This document shows, piece by piece, positions 32,901 to 44,878 of a stretch of DNA of 64,000 nucleotides. Both the position numbers and the translations under genes were made by a program. Source of the stretch: Citrus sinensis (Eukaryota; Streptophyta; Magnoliopsida; Sapindales; Rutaceae). The stretch lies in the NCBI RefSeq assembly GCF_022201045.2, contig NC_068564.1, positions 372,001 to 436,000 of the forward strand, given 5' to 3'. The notes below the pieces were generated by a model. It was not told where the DNA came from and did no database searches. It saw only the letters and a program-made list of their open reading frames with translations. Every line of letters begins with the position of its first letter. Within the stretch, counting starts at the first letter, position 1.

Positions 32901-33852
32901 TTCGCTGCATTAAGATGTTTTGGAAAGAAAAACAAAAATGAAGAAAAAAATCATATCAATAAAAAAATACATATATATAAAAATCAACACAATCAATGCT
33001 ACCCTGTTACTGTTAATCTGAAAAGCCTATTCATTCTCTATAATAATCTTGAAAAATCCACTTAAATTCTTTAAAGTTTGTGGAGGAGGAGAAGTAGAGG
33101 GGCTTGAGGTTTCTATGATGAAAAACTGCCCTACATGCTTCGAAGTGGTAAACAACCATCCTTGTATAAGAGAACGAAAGGTACTTATGGAGAACCTACA
33201 GCAATTAATAGCTCTTAATTACAATTTTTTTTTTCCAAACCTCATTTACAAACCAGCAAGAGGAGAACTATATTCCCAAGATTTTATCCTTTGGAACAGA
33301 CCAATAAATGAATAAACAAGTAAACAAATAAAATAAAATAAGATTCGGGCCGAAGCATGCTCATCAGCTCATGCGCCAAAAGAATTTTTTTTTTTTTTTA
33401 AATACTCGTTCCAGCATCATCTTCTATAAGACTTAAGGGGATAAGAGAAAATCACATACCTTGCCCCAGTTATCGAGACAAATTGTTGGAGTTTGTCCCG
33501 GTTACTTCTACTCAGCTTATGCTGAAACAAAGAAAAATTCAAACAGGAATTAATTATAAACCCAGATACAAAAATTACATATTAAACCTGATCAATTCAC
33601 AAACACTGGAAGAAGAAAGTACTCCTATCCAGATAACAAAGTTATTATAAGCATCAAAGAGCGAAACTTTAGCAAATTAAAAAAAATCGAACTAAAATAT
33701 GAATAGCTAATTCCATAAATTGACAAAAACCCCAGGTATTAAATCACAAAAACGTAATCATTAACTAACAAACAAACCAAGCTACAATATTTTAGCATCA
33801 ATTCAGCTCAAATCTAAACAGACTTAAGAGTGAAGATGACGAAACTGACCAT
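29936..33852 (-). CDS. DCN1-like protein (cullin neddylation E3 cofactor)
   Basis: Scaffold that helps attach NEDD8/RUB1 to cullins. Eleven coding exons join in phase: 33852-33850, 33521-33460, 32904-32768, 32529-32471, 32322-32299, 32064-31982, 31894-31830, 31603-31554, 31051-30950, 30679-30620 and 30043-29936, giving 250 residues, near the usual ~250-260. Residues 8-45 are a UBA-like domain ([20 protein letters not shown], then [20 protein letters not shown]). The rest is the PONY/cullin-binding domain: [39 protein letters not shown], and the C-terminal [12 protein letters not shown]. Exon 1 contributes only the ATG. Exon 5 is a 24-nt microexon. The intron after exon 3 begins with GC (AAAG/GCACGC) instead of GT; no GT donor keeps the conserved KDPY junction. 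A SINE sits in the intron between exons 9 and 10. Confidence 0.94.
30766..30913 (+). mobile_element. tRNA-derived SINE in a DCN1-like intron
   Basis: A 148-bp insert with flanking direct repeats GTACGAAA (30758-30765 and 30914-30921). It has a pol III A box (TGGTCGGGTTGG, 30782-30793), a B box (GGTTCGGGCC, 30828-30837) and an A-rich tail at 30896-30913. It is antisense to the host gene. It cannot be a tRNA gene because no cloverleaf arms or acceptor stem fit. Confidence 0.72.
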
Positions 33853-34990
33853 CTCGGGAGCTTGTGAATTTGATATTTGGTTTTATGCTGATGAATGAGA
33901 AAGCTCTCTCTCGAGACGAACTCTAGGGCTTCTTCGGCTTTTGGCTCTCCTTCTTTTTTTATTTTTTATTTTTATATTTTCACTCTGTTTTCTCTGCTTT
34001 CTATTTGTGTGTGTTAGAAAACAAGAGAATTTTCTTACTTCCGGTCGTGGCCGAGGATTCGCTTTCTATTATTAAGCGCACCCCCTGAAATACGAGGCAT
34101 CATTCATTTTCACACTTAATGAAATGATAATATATATATATATATATTATTATTATTATTATTGTAAACCTCACCATCATGGAACCGTTTTACTTGAAAA
34201 AAATTTCCCATTACTTAGATTATAATAATGCTTCGAAAATTAAACTTAAAACTAGCTCGGCCAATTTTATCCAAACTAAATACGGATTTAACTCATTTAA
34301 AACTGAATTTAACAGGAATTTGATTTAATTAAACTGAGATTTGCAGCAAAAAATCTTAATCAATTCTTTTTTATTTTATAATATTATCTCATTTTCATTC
34401 TCTTATTTGTTATATGTGTGTGTGTAGGCTATCTATCATATCCGTTCGTAGTCTTTGTCAATACTCGATAAGTAGACCCTAAACAGAGAATGCAACAAGA
34501 GTCAAAAGTAAAGTTATCATCATTATTATTATTATTTTTTCTCAATCACACATCCATTTGGATTTGGTGCTTTTTTTTTTTCGTGCTGTACTTTCTGGTG
34601 AGTCATATAAGCAAGTGTTGATATGCCTTAACAGGGATTCTTTCCCCACTTGGAAGAAGAATAAAATTCAACAGAAAAAAAGTCAGCTTCGATGCGGCGT
34701 GAATTGTTATTACTTTGTGACCGACTCCAACTCTTCAACAATTTAATGTTAAAAATTATCAACAAGAAGCATAATGTGGTGTCTTTGCTGCCTTCAAAAC
34801 CAACATTCTTCATGCTTTCTTTATTGAATTAGGTCATAGCCTGTTGTCTTTTGTTCTCTGACATGGAGCAGGTACACTTCATTTTCATGTTTTTTTAAAA
34901 AAAATTATTTGCTTCAGTTCAGTTTCCATTATATAAGAAGCGGTAACTCTTGCTTCTCTGCCAAGAAACTACTGCTTCTGCTTGATAAAA
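33853..34990. other. Divergent intergenic region
   Basis: Lies between the starts of the DCN1-like gene (-) and the first MTP gene (+). It holds the 5' UTR side of DCN1-like (CT-rich to about 34.05 kb), a TA/TTA simple repeat at about 34130-34161, and the MTP promoter. The part from 34740 to 34990 is repeated in the MTP relic near 37.1-37.3 kb. Confidence 0.5.
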
Positions 34991-36719
34991 ATGGAGAATG
35001 ATCTTCGGATAGATTCATTTGACTACAGAACGGAGCTGCTATCACCAGCCCCTCCTGGAGAGAATGTGACCCTGACAGTTGAACCATCATGGAGACTTAA
35101 CATGGACCGGTTTCACCTGCCAGAGAGACGCATGGATTCTCATTTGAGCATTGGGTATTATATCAAAACCTTAAGTAAGTTCTCACGCACTATACATATA
35201 CTCTTTCCTCATTTTCTTACTTTGCTGGATATATCCAAACTATATATAGTTGGGTTTTTGCAGCCTTGATTTGCTTTAAAAACTGAGACTCAGTTGATTA
35301 ATTCCTTTTCAGGAAGACATAGAAAGATTGCTGGGTATTACAAGAGACAAGAGAAGCTTCTCAAGGGGTACAATGAAGTGGATACATTCACTGAGTTGGG
35401 CATTTTGCCTGGAAGCCTCACTCAGGTGTGCAATTTTTTTTTCCCCTTTTATAGTGCGATTCTTGGTTTGGATCAAAATTCTCTCATCATAGGAGTTTCG
35501 ACCGAGCAAATATAGGTTTACAAAAAAGGGCTCTCTTTCTTCTTCAGGAGGAAATGAAGCAGCTTGCAAAAAATGAGAGGGTGGCAATTTACGCATCAAA
35601 TGCAGCGAACTTGGTGCTTTTCTTAGCAAAAGTGTATGCTTCTGCGGAAAGCAGATCATTAGCAGTAATAGCATCAACTTTGGACTCGCTATTGGATCTC
35701 TTATCTGGCTTCATTTTGTGGTTCACTGCATATGCAATGAAGAAGCCGAATCAATATCAGTATCCCATTGGCAAGAACAGAATGCAGCCTGTGGTATAAG
35801 CCCGAGAACACACACACACAAAATTTGAACCTGACATTATTAGCATATGATTGAATTATAATCATTAAATTCATTGCTTCTGCAGGGAATTGTTGTTTTT
35901 GCATCAATTATGGCAACTCTCGGATTGCAAATATTGTTCGAATCTGGCAGAGAACTTTTCACAGAGGTATGTTCGTTAATAATGTAAGATCAAGTTTATC
36001 AACGCGTCACGTTTAATTTTATACATCAATTTCTGCAGGCTCAGCCAGAGAGGGATCCAGAAAAAGAAAAATGGATGATAGGGATAATGGTGTCTGTCAC
36101 AGTGGTGAAATTGGCGCTCATGATGTACTGCCGGAGATTCAAAAATGAAATTGTTAGAGCCTACGCGCAGGATCATTTTTTCGACGTGATTACTAACTCA
36201 ATCGGGCTAGCAACAGCCGTACTAGCCATCAAATTCTACTGGTGGATTGATCCCATCGGTGCCATTCTAGTAAGTTAACATCATTCTAGGATCTAAATTA
36301 AATTAACCTCTTAGTCACATTGATCGTTTTTCATTACTAAGCAAATGAAAAAAAAAAAAAAAATTATGCAGATAGCTTTATATACAATGGGCAACTGGGG
36401 AAACACAGTGATGGAGAATGTTTGGTCATTGATCGGGAGAACAGCTCCAGCAGAGTACTTAGCCAAGCTAACGTATTTAATCTGGAATCATCACGAAGAG
36501 ATTAAGTACATCGAGACTGTACGAGCTTATAATTTCGGGTGTCAGTATTTTGTTGAAGCTGACGTAGTGCTACCGGCAGAGATGTCACTTAGTGAAGCGC
36601 ATAATATTGGAGAATCTCTTCAGGAAAAGCTGGAGCAACTTCCTGAAGTGGAAAGGGCTTTTGTTCATGTTGATTTTAACGCCACTCATCAGCTGGAGCA
36701 CAAGCCTAAGAAGCTATGA
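34991..36719 (+). CDS. Mn-CDF metal tolerance protein (MTP9/10-like), copy 1
   Basis: Cation diffusion facilitator that exports Mn2+ from the cytosol into an endomembrane compartment in exchange for protons. Six exons join in phase (34991-35174, 35313-35425, 35548-35793, 35886-35966, 36039-36269, 36372-36719), giving 400 residues, the usual size. Features: a cytosolic N-terminus with [17 protein letters not shown]; transmembrane segments from about residue 112; the Mn-CDF metal site DxxxD at Asp145/Asp149 ([11 protein letters not shown]) and DHxxD at Asp253-His254-Asp257 ([12 protein letters not shown]); and a cytosolic C-terminal domain ([28 protein letters not shown]). DxxxD in the first metal site marks the Mn group rather than Zn-CDF HxxxD. 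The exon pattern is identical in the second copy at 40891. Confidence 0.94.
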
Positions 36720-37099
36720 ATTTGACTATTTATTCTATTTTGATTTTAGTAGAAGATTTATAGAACCAACGCAAACACAATTAGGTAAAAGTTCAATCTG
36801 CTTGTATGGCTGCCTGTTGACCCTCAAATTCTTGTTTTACTCTGTTGTAATTTGATGTTGTGATAATATTTTTTGGTTTTGTTTAAGGTTGATTAATTGA
36901 AAGATTTAATAAGAGCTTTCATAGATTTTACCATGCTGCCATTTTCATAAGTTGAAGAAAAGTAAGGCATATCTGGGCATTGTCCTGTGGAAAGCAGAGC
37001 AATCACGGAAATGAGAGATCACCATCACAATCCTATCAGAGGATGTTATAAATATAATCTAACAACCATACATAATTGCATTAAATTTTTTATTTTGAA
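36720..37099. other. Spacer after MTP copy 1
   Basis: 3' UTR side of MTP copy 1 and AT-rich DNA. No gene seen. Confidence 0.5.
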
Positions 37100-37865
37100 T
37101 TTAACAAAATACTTGGATTTGATAATACCAACCAACACTAACACTCTTCATGCTTCCTTCATTGAATTAACTTATGGCCTATTGTCTTTTGTTATCTAAA
37201 CTGGAGCAAAGTACATGACATTTAATTTCAATTTGTAATTGTTTATTTCTTTCAGTTTCCATTAAGCAAAGAACGGCAAACTCTTGGTTCTCTGAGCCAA
37301 GAAAGTGGTGTTTGCGTTAGATAAAAAAGGCGAATAATCTTCTGAGACAGATTCATCAGAATACTGAACGGAACTGCTGTCACCGGCCCCTCTCCGAGAG
37401 AATGAGACACAGTTGAGCCGTCATGGCTACTTAACATGGACCGGTTTCGCCTACAAGAAAGACGCATGGATTCTCATTTTATTGATAATTGAAACCTTAA
37501 GCAAGTGCTTATGTTCATTGCTAAATCGTCACATACTTTGCTAGATACATTAAAGCTTTATTCGAGAATTGATTGATGTGTACTCCATAAGATATCTTGC
37601 CAACTTCTAATAAAGAATTTGTTAACCGAATGCTTTATCAAAATTAAGCCGGAGCAAAAGCACTGCATTTTTCAAAGATTTAGTTTGCTTTGAATTTGAT
37701 GACTGAATTGATTAATTCCTTCTCATGGAGACACAGAAAACCTGCAGAGTACTACAAGAAGTAAGAATTGTAGCAAACTTGGTGTTTTTCTTAGCAAATG
37801 TGTGTGCTTCCGTGGAAAGCAGATCATAAGCAGTGATAGCATCAACTTCGGACTCCCTATTACAA
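37100..37865 (+). pseudogene. Truncated MTP relic
   Basis: A decayed copy of the 5' part of the neighbouring MTP gene. 37100-37310 matches the promoter and leader at about 34790-34980 (CTTCATGCTT, TTGTCTTTTGTT). 37318-37480 matches exon 1, including the block encoding [14 protein letters not shown] with changes. 37725-37770 resembles exon 2, and 37770-37862 a part of exon 3 (AACTTGGTGTTTTTCTTAGC, then GCATCAACTTCGGACTC). The start codon context is changed, several exon segments are missing, and exons 4-6 are absent. It cannot encode a transporter. Confidence 0.82.
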
Positions 37866-39248
37866 AAACAAGTGCCTTATTTTAGCTGGGTACGCATTTT
37901 ATATGACATCAGTCGCAATTCAATTAATGCTAAATTATTTGTGATGTGATAAATTATCAAATTGGTCAAGCATGCAAGACACTTGTTTTTGTTTAATTTA
38001 CACCTATCTATACGGAAGGCTTCAAGAAACCTCTATTCTCAATTCCCAAATCATGATCAAATAGTGCCTGTGTATTATATATATCTGCGTTTCAAAAAGT
38101 TGCTTTTGCCGAGTGGCCTTTCTATCTTTTTGCAATTAAAAGAATAACACGTCGTGATATCAACTCACCATTTATGTGAATGAAACCAGACTTATATACA
38201 TAATATTTCTTTTTAGAAAAAAAGATTTCATGCATACTCACATAAGAACAAGCAGACACTGCATTCTAATTGTAATCATAAACAAGTACTATAAAAATAA
38301 TCCGTACCTAACTAAAATTTGCTTTTAAAATAAGTTAGTGCATATAGATAAGATTTGAGTGTAATTACCATTAACATTAAGGCACTAAGTTACATTATAT
38401 GTGACTTATAGTTGATTTAAAAATAATTTTTCGTGGCCTCCTAGTTGTTTGATAAGAAAAATTAATGTTATGTTGATGTAAATTACAGATGATATACTTA
38501 ATAAGACCATAGTATTAATATATATTTACTTTTTCAAAGTGGAAGATATTTTTATGTCAGAGACTATATTATTTTTTATTAGGTCATATGTCGAGCAACC
38601 CCAGTTACTGAATGATCGTTTGCTCCAACTTAAAGATATGGTCTATATATATATTTAAATCCAAGATTTTGAAGTTCGGAAAAATTTTAAAACCCTGCGG
38701 TTTTAAAATGTTAATTTCATAATGTTTTCCCGAATTTTCCAACACTTTAAAATTTTAGACCATAAAACTATATATATATATATATATAGACATAAGATTA
38801 GGGAAAATTAAATAACGTGTAGAAACATTTCTTTTCATTATTTTCATCTTCCTGTTTTCGGAGGGTTTCATCTTGGGCTCGAATTGCTTTACGCGGATAT
38901 CAACATCGTCTAGTAAAATATTTATAAATGATTAAAGTGATAATTGGCACTAGATTGATGGTTTTTGATGTTATTGTACTTGAATTTAGTGGGAGAAAGC
39001 GAAAAAGGCAAAAAAAAAAAAAAATTAAAGGCTGGATTAGAACAAAAAAGAAGTATTCGCGGAGGAAAAACAACAAAAACAGACACATTTCTCAGCCTAG
39101 GAAATGAATTTTTGTCACATTTCTTTAAAATGTTCAATGATACATATGTAGAGAAGACCAAAGATAAGAAGATGTTAAAAACTGAGGAGGAGCATATTAA
39201 TTATCAGCAACTAAACATATTAAGCTTATTTATATTACAAAAACTATG

Positions 39249-39251
<3 letters not shown>

Positions 39252-39310
<59 letters not shown>
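39252..39310. repeat. (AT)n microsatellite, 59 bp
   Basis: An unbroken AT dinucleotide run. Frames that read as repeated Ile-Tyr across it are artefacts. Confidence 0.95.
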
Positions 39311-39312
<2 letters not shown>

Positions 39313-40616
39313 TATCGTATTTAAAAACATAAGACTTGCGGCATGCATAAACATCGAGAGTAAAGAATCAATTATTGCGATAGGTTCAATGATCTCCTCA
39401 AACAAATGAAACCTCCTCAGCTTAACAGGAATGATACATAAAAAGATAAAAAAATAGAAATGTGATAAAATAGACACCTGACACTAGCTCATATCAAGAG
39501 ACTAGGATATGCATCAGCTCACTTTATATGTATATTCGATATGATGGCTCTTCTCACCAATTTGGTGTCGATTCGCTTACTTAAGTGTATGCATGATCTG
39601 ATGATCAGACGTGCCTTTGCTGCCTTCCTCTTTTTAGTTCTTCCTGTCGAGCAAGTAAAATTCATGACATTATCAATCACAATTCAACCGAATAAAAGTC
39701 AGAGCAGCCACGACACTTGTTGAATTTACTATGCCTCTGAGTGCCTTTGCCGAGATAACTACTCACTTCTTTGATAATGAAATCGCGCGCAGGCTCTACC
39801 TTTCTTATCTTAATTTTAAAAAATTGCTTTTGTGATAAGGGCTTTTGCTATGTGGCTTCTTCCTATCTTTTGCACTCAAAGAATAACATATCTTCATTAT
39901 TAACTTACTTGTTATCCCTGGATATATACAAGATGTTTGACCTCGGTATTTACACATATACCCTTGAAGAGTTGTAATTATAAACAATTATTATAGAATA
40001 TGGAGACGGTAAACTATAGACATTGAAGCCTGTTTATAAAAGCTCTATATGTATATAAATTCACATAATCGATACATATATAAGGATCTCTTTAGGATAT
40101 TCTTATTTAATTTTGTATGATATAACGATGATATCAAAGAATTTACAAGATATATTTGAGCAAAGTTTAATTTAATTTTTCCTTTGAATTTAAGTCTTTG
40201 AACAAGAGGCTTCCACATTGCCATCACCGAGACGGGAGGGAAGGTACATATTCTCGCAACAAAATTGGATCCTTAGTTATTTTCCCCATTTTAGTGGACG
40301 GATTAACATTAATCAATTTTTTTATTAAAACTTTATAATGGGCAAATCTCTCTTTAATTAAAGCAATTATATTGCTTTTTTTTTTTTTATAAATATTATC
40401 ATCATTGTCGTCGTCATCATTTTTGTGAATGTAATACAATTATATTCTTCTACATACAAACCGTTCATTTTACAATATACGCACGTATGATCTACAAAAA
40501 TTACATATTAAAATTTCTAAATAATGATAGGCAAAGGGTATGGAACCTTATTATTAACATTGACCATTTTCCTCAATACCACTTAAAAACACAGACCCAA
40601 AAACCCAAAAAAAAAA

Positions 40617-40636
40617 GGGGGGGGGGGGGGGGGGGG
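40617..40636. repeat. 20-base G homopolymer after an A-run
   Basis: A run of 20 G preceded by about 10 A, some 255 bases before the MTP copy 2 start codon. Such a tract is rare in AT-rich plant DNA, and its length in the assembly may be inexact. Confidence 0.85.
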
Positions 40637-40890
40637 AGCCACGTGTCTGCACACATATTATACACAATAATGTAAAAGACCATAATAAAAATACAAGCAC
40701 ATACGTAGGAATTTAAATAAATAAATAACCTCTTCACAGAATTTAAGGAAGAAGCAGTTTTATTTCACATCTCTTGTAGCAGTTTTAATTGTGTGAGGAT
40801 TTCGGTCTCTCTAATTCTCTCTTCACAAACCAACACTCTTTTATTTATTTATTTTTTAACTTTTCAAAAGCACTTATTTGAGAAGAAAAA

Positions 40891-43589
40891 ATGAGTGACC
40901 ATGAAGATGAGCATGAGCACGAGCATGGGCAAAGTGGCGTGTACAAGCCCATTAAAAATGTTGAAGAAGGTGGCCGGCTTCTTCGACCCGAAGCAGAAAC
41001 GGTGTCGTCTGCATGGAGGCTGAGTCTTGATAGCTTTCGGCTGCCTCAACAAGGAGGGCCCGTTGGTGATGATGGTGGAGGCGGTGGCCGTTGGAATCAG
41101 CCCCGTGGTGGTTTCTTTGGCCATCTTTGTACTCCAAGTAAGAACCTGTTTTCTTTGCTTTCTTTATTTACATTTCTCTTTTGTTTTTGTTTTCCCTTTT
41201 CGGGGTAAAGTTTTGTAGAACGAGGGTCTTTGTCATGTTCTCACTATCTTGATTCTTCGATTCATTCGTTAATGGAAAATGAAAATGGAAATGAAAGTTC
41301 TTGAAAGTGCCATTTTGGAAAGGTGCTTTTGACTCAGAAACGGTTTCTCATTTCTAATACTCCCCTTCTAATTTTTTTTTTTTTAAAAAAATTCCTATAA
41401 ATAGCATCTTGCAGCAAGGTGAGTAGTGACCTTGGAAATGAAAATTTTTATTTTTTTTAATATTTTGGAAGCAACTTTATTTGTTCTTGCTATTTCTGTC
41501 TTCTATTCTAGCATGCAAGTCTTGCTGGGTTTTGGTTTAATCTAGATTTAGAGTCTGAGTTGACACAGCCAATTTACTAAATTACTGGATGTGACTGAGA
41601 CAATATTGTTTATTCGTTTATATCTATATAAAAGTAATTTTATAGGCGACACTGTTTAAGTTATAATGAGTAACATTGTCATGATGTTGATATACAATTA
41701 AATCTAATGTTTAAATAATGTGTGTTCAAGTGAATATATTGCTAATAGCTATGAATTTGCACTGAATGTTGATTCTATTAATTAATTAATTAATTTTGTG
41801 AAAATTTGAAGTAATCAAACTATAATATTAATTATACTGATGTGGGACTATTGTCATGCAACTTTTCATTTATTTTATAAATCATTGTTATACTTTGACA
41901 TTTTAGATTATAAATATATAATAAACACAGTGTATATGTGTTAGTACAAACTGGTCTACCAGATTCTCCATTTTTTTTTTCCTTTAGAATTTCAGATTCC
42001 TCAAGCATTAATGCACTGGTACATGTCAAAGTTTAATGTTTTTTAATCTAAAATTTAAGATTGTGTATGTTACAACGTTGTATGGTATAACACTACCCAA
42101 TTTAATTTAAGATTGTGTATGTAATTAATTCTTTCTTTCTTGTTTTTTTTTTTTTTAAAATTTAGGGAAACAACGCAAGGTTTCAGAATATTACAAGAAA
42201 CAAGAAAGGCTCCTTGAAGGGTTCAACGAAATGGAGACCATGGCCGAAAAGGGCTGCTGGCCTGGCAGCCTAACCGAGGTTGCTCATTCTGTCTTGATAT
42301 GTCATTACGTACTATGATCTTATTGTCAATTTGACTGAGACAAATTCTCAGCTAAAGAATTTTTCAATCTGTGCAAACTTCAAATTTGCCTCAGGATGAA
42401 ATGAAGCAGCTTGCAAAGAGTGAAAGAATGGCAGTTCACGTATCAAACATCACCAACTTGGTGCTTTTTGTGGCCAAAGTTTATGCTTCTGTTGCAAGCA
42501 GATCATTAGCTGTCATTGCCTCGACTCTGGATTCTCTCCTTGATCTCTTATCGGGTTTCATCCTCTGGTTCACTGCCAATGCCATGAAGAATCCGAATCA
42601 ATATTACTACCCAATTGGGAAAAAAAGAATGCAGCCAGTGGTACAAGTCCTCACAATTTTGTTTTTCTTGTGATACAAGCAAAGCAAATCCTATGCACAA
42701 ATTTTTAACGGATATCATTGATCTTGAAATATGCAGGGGATCATTGTGTTTGCATCGGTTATGGCAACTCTCGGATTGCAGATCTTGTTTGAGTCTATCC
42801 GAGCAATCATTACAAAGGTGATGGTCGTCATTTTTTTCAATTAAGCTTAATTAATAATTTAACTGTGACAGCTTCTATTTTTGTTGAGCACTCTTATGTT
42901 TTTCACTATTTTATGGGCACAGTCGCGGCCAGACATGGACACCCAGCAGGAAAAATGGATGATTGGGATCATGGTTTCCGTCACATTAGTAAAATTCCTG
43001 CTAATGGTCTACTGCAGAAGATTCAACAATGAGATTGTTCGTGCTTACGCTCAAGACCATTTCTTTGATGTGATTACCAATTCAGTTGGCCTAGTCACTG
43101 CTGTTCTAGCCGTCAGATTCTACTGGTGGATTGATCCCACCGGTGCTATAATAGTAAGTTTTTCAAAATTCTGTAGGGTTTGGGTTGATATAAATTGACA
43201 CGACTGAGTAACAAAATTTGTTACTTGAACCGCACGGAATGCAGATAGCATTGTACACGATTAGTACATGGGCAAGGACTGTGATCGAGAACGTGTTATC
43301 ACTCATCGGAAGAACAGCCCCACCAGATTTTCTGGCCAAAGTGACATATCTAATATGGAATCATCACGAGGAAATTAAGCACATTGACACAGTGAGGGCA
43401 TACACGTTTGGGGCTCATTATTTTGTGGAAGTCGACATCGTTTTGCCCGAAGACATGGTGCTGCATCAGGCACATAACATTGGAGAGACTTTACAGGAGA
43501 AGCTCGAGCAGCTGCCTCAGGTCGAAAGGGCTTTTGTGCACATTGATTTTGAGTTTACTCATCGGCCTGAACATAAGTCTAGAGCATAG
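40891..43589 (+). CDS. MTP10: Mn-CDF metal tolerance protein (MTP10-like), copy 2
   Basis: Mn2+/H+ antiporter of the CDF family, closely matching plant MTP9/MTP10. Exons 40891-41137, 42166-42278, 42395-42640, 42737-42817, 42923-43153 and 43245-43589 join in phase to 420 residues. The metal site is DxxxD at Asp166/Asp170 ([11 protein letters not shown]) and DHxxD at Asp274-His275-Asp278 ([14 protein letters not shown]). The C-terminal domain has [18 protein letters not shown] and [18 protein letters not shown]. The N-terminus is longer than in copy 1 and begins with an Asp/Glu/His-rich stretch ([12 protein letters not shown]) that could bind metal. Internal exon lengths 2-5 (113, 246, 81 and 231 nt) are the same in both copies, so they arose by tandem duplication. 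Both face the same way with the truncated relic between them. Confidence 0.95.
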
Positions 43590-44134
43590 ATTACTTTGCT
43601 GGGAATAGAAATGTTATGTTTCATCGGCAAATTAGTTTTATGTTATTCTGGAAACTTTCTTTTGGAATGAAGAATGCTCACTAAATCATGTAAATAACTC
43701 AAAAATAACAAACTAATGTCTGCGGAAACTCCTCCATTGATTTTAATGGACTACAATTTCTAAGCGCAAATAAATAAATTGGCTCTTGTTAGTTGCTATT
43801 TATCATTTTAAAAAAATATATATTTATCATGTTAATTATACTCAATTTGTCATTTTCACTTCTCATGTAATCCCATAAGAACAAACTAATTTTGTAAAAT
43901 GTGAATACGAAGAAGTCATATGCTTAGACTACTTTATAATAAAATAAATTTTATTTCAAATTTACATTTTAAAATGTGCGAATGTGAGCATTAGAGAAGA
44001 ATTCTTAGCTTGAATACCCACGTGAAAAAAAATCAAAATTTCAATCTACAAGAGTGGAATATGTTTGATACAGACGATTAAAATTATTTTTGAAAACTGT
44101 TTTCAAAAACAAAAACAATGTTTTCTTGGGGCAT
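43590..44134. other. Spacer after MTP copy 2
   Basis: 3' UTR side and AT-rich DNA. No gene seen. Confidence 0.5.
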
Positions 44135-44268
44135 ACTTGGGCCAATTACGGGCTAATGAGTTACTCATTGGGCCTTTAATAGGCCTAAATTGTGAAACAG
44201 GGCAATGCAGAAATAGGGAACCGAAACTAGGGTTTCGAAAATGCCTCTCGGTTCCCTCTATATAAACC
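44135..44268 (+). promoter_or_regulatory. Pol II promoter of a snoRNA cluster
   Basis: Two site II-type TGGGCC elements (near 44138-44143 and 44169-44174) are followed by AGGCCTA, a telobox (AAACTAGGGTTTCG, from 44224) and a good TATA box (CTATATAAAC, about 44258-44267). Site II plus telobox is the classic arrangement ahead of plant snoRNA and ribosomal protein genes. No protein-coding frame follows, but three box C/D candidates do. Confidence 0.7.
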
Positions 44269-44367
44269 ACACGTCCAGCTCCTCGCAGCATCGATAAGTT
44301 ACAGATTGCAATTAGGGTTTCTTTCTCATTCAATTTCTTTCGTTTTTGGATTTTCGTTTTCAAAACT

Positions 44368-44441
44368 CCGGCCGCTGATGTTCACAAATTTGTCCGTACC
44401 ATCTGATTTCTGATTGATTACCAATTATCCTTCTGAGGCCT
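44368..44441 (+). ncRNA. Box C/D snoRNA candidate 1
   Basis: C box CTGATGT at 44375-44381 and D box CTGA at 44433-44436. A perfect 4-bp terminal stem pairs GGCC (44370-44373) with GGCC (44437-44440). Internal D' (CTGA near 44403) and C'-like (CTGATTGA) boxes are present. I could not place the guide sequence on an rRNA from memory, so the target is unassigned. Confidence 0.6.
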
Positions 44442-44503
44442 CTGAAATTTCTCTTTTTTTTTTTTCTATAGTTTTTTTTTTTTTTATAAAAAATTAATAA
44501 GAG

Positions 44504-44597
44504 TCTGGCAGTGATGACTTGAATTTTAATACCATCAAACTCTGAAAAGCTCGCATTGAAGAGCTTGTTGATGCAAATCTTTTATTAATCTGAGCCG
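44504..44597 (+). ncRNA. Box C/D snoRNA candidate 2
   Basis: C box GTGATGA at 44511-44517 and D box CTGA at 44590-44593, with GGC (44507-44509) pairing GCC (44594-44596). D' CTGA is at 44542-44545 and C' TTGATG at 44569-44574. Between D' and C', AAGCTC and GAGCTT form a 6-bp hairpin, a common feature of real C/D RNAs. Target unassigned. Confidence 0.65.
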
Positions 44598-44878
44598 TTG
44601 ATTTTTTTTTAATTTTTTTAAAAAACCAAAAAAATCTCAGTGAAAATTCTGCAAGTTAAAAGGCAATAAATTAGAGTCTCTGATGCGCTTCTTTCAATGG
44701 CGTCTTCAGCGCTGTACGTTGCCGATAACAAATAGGGATTGAGATTCTGGCGCTTTGCTTTTTTGTTTAATCTCTAAGCCTTGTGCATTCAGATGTCCCT
44801 ATATCTTTTTAATTACTGTTAAAATAAATTATAAATAATTATTTTTTAACGAAAATGGTATCGGGAGTTTTTTTATAC

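Larger units (their letters stand above)
37866..40890. other. Spacer between MTP relic and MTP copy 2
   Basis: AT-rich, no supported gene. Segments at about 37890-38180 and 39655-39920 are diverged direct repeats (shared TTGCTTTTG, CTATCTTTTTGCA-like and AAGAATAACA). The 40.7-40.89 kb part is probably the MTP copy 2 promoter and 5' UTR. Confidence 0.45.

Noticed and set aside
38965-39477. Frames of 119 and 77 codons crossing the AT microsatellite
   Set aside because: Their ends are (Ile-Tyr)n from the AT repeat and the rest has no protein character.
44640-44770. A fourth snoRNA between candidates 2 and 3
   Set aside because: There is a CTGATGC, but no matching D box or terminal stem, and no convincing H/ACA hairpin pair, so the evidence is too weak.
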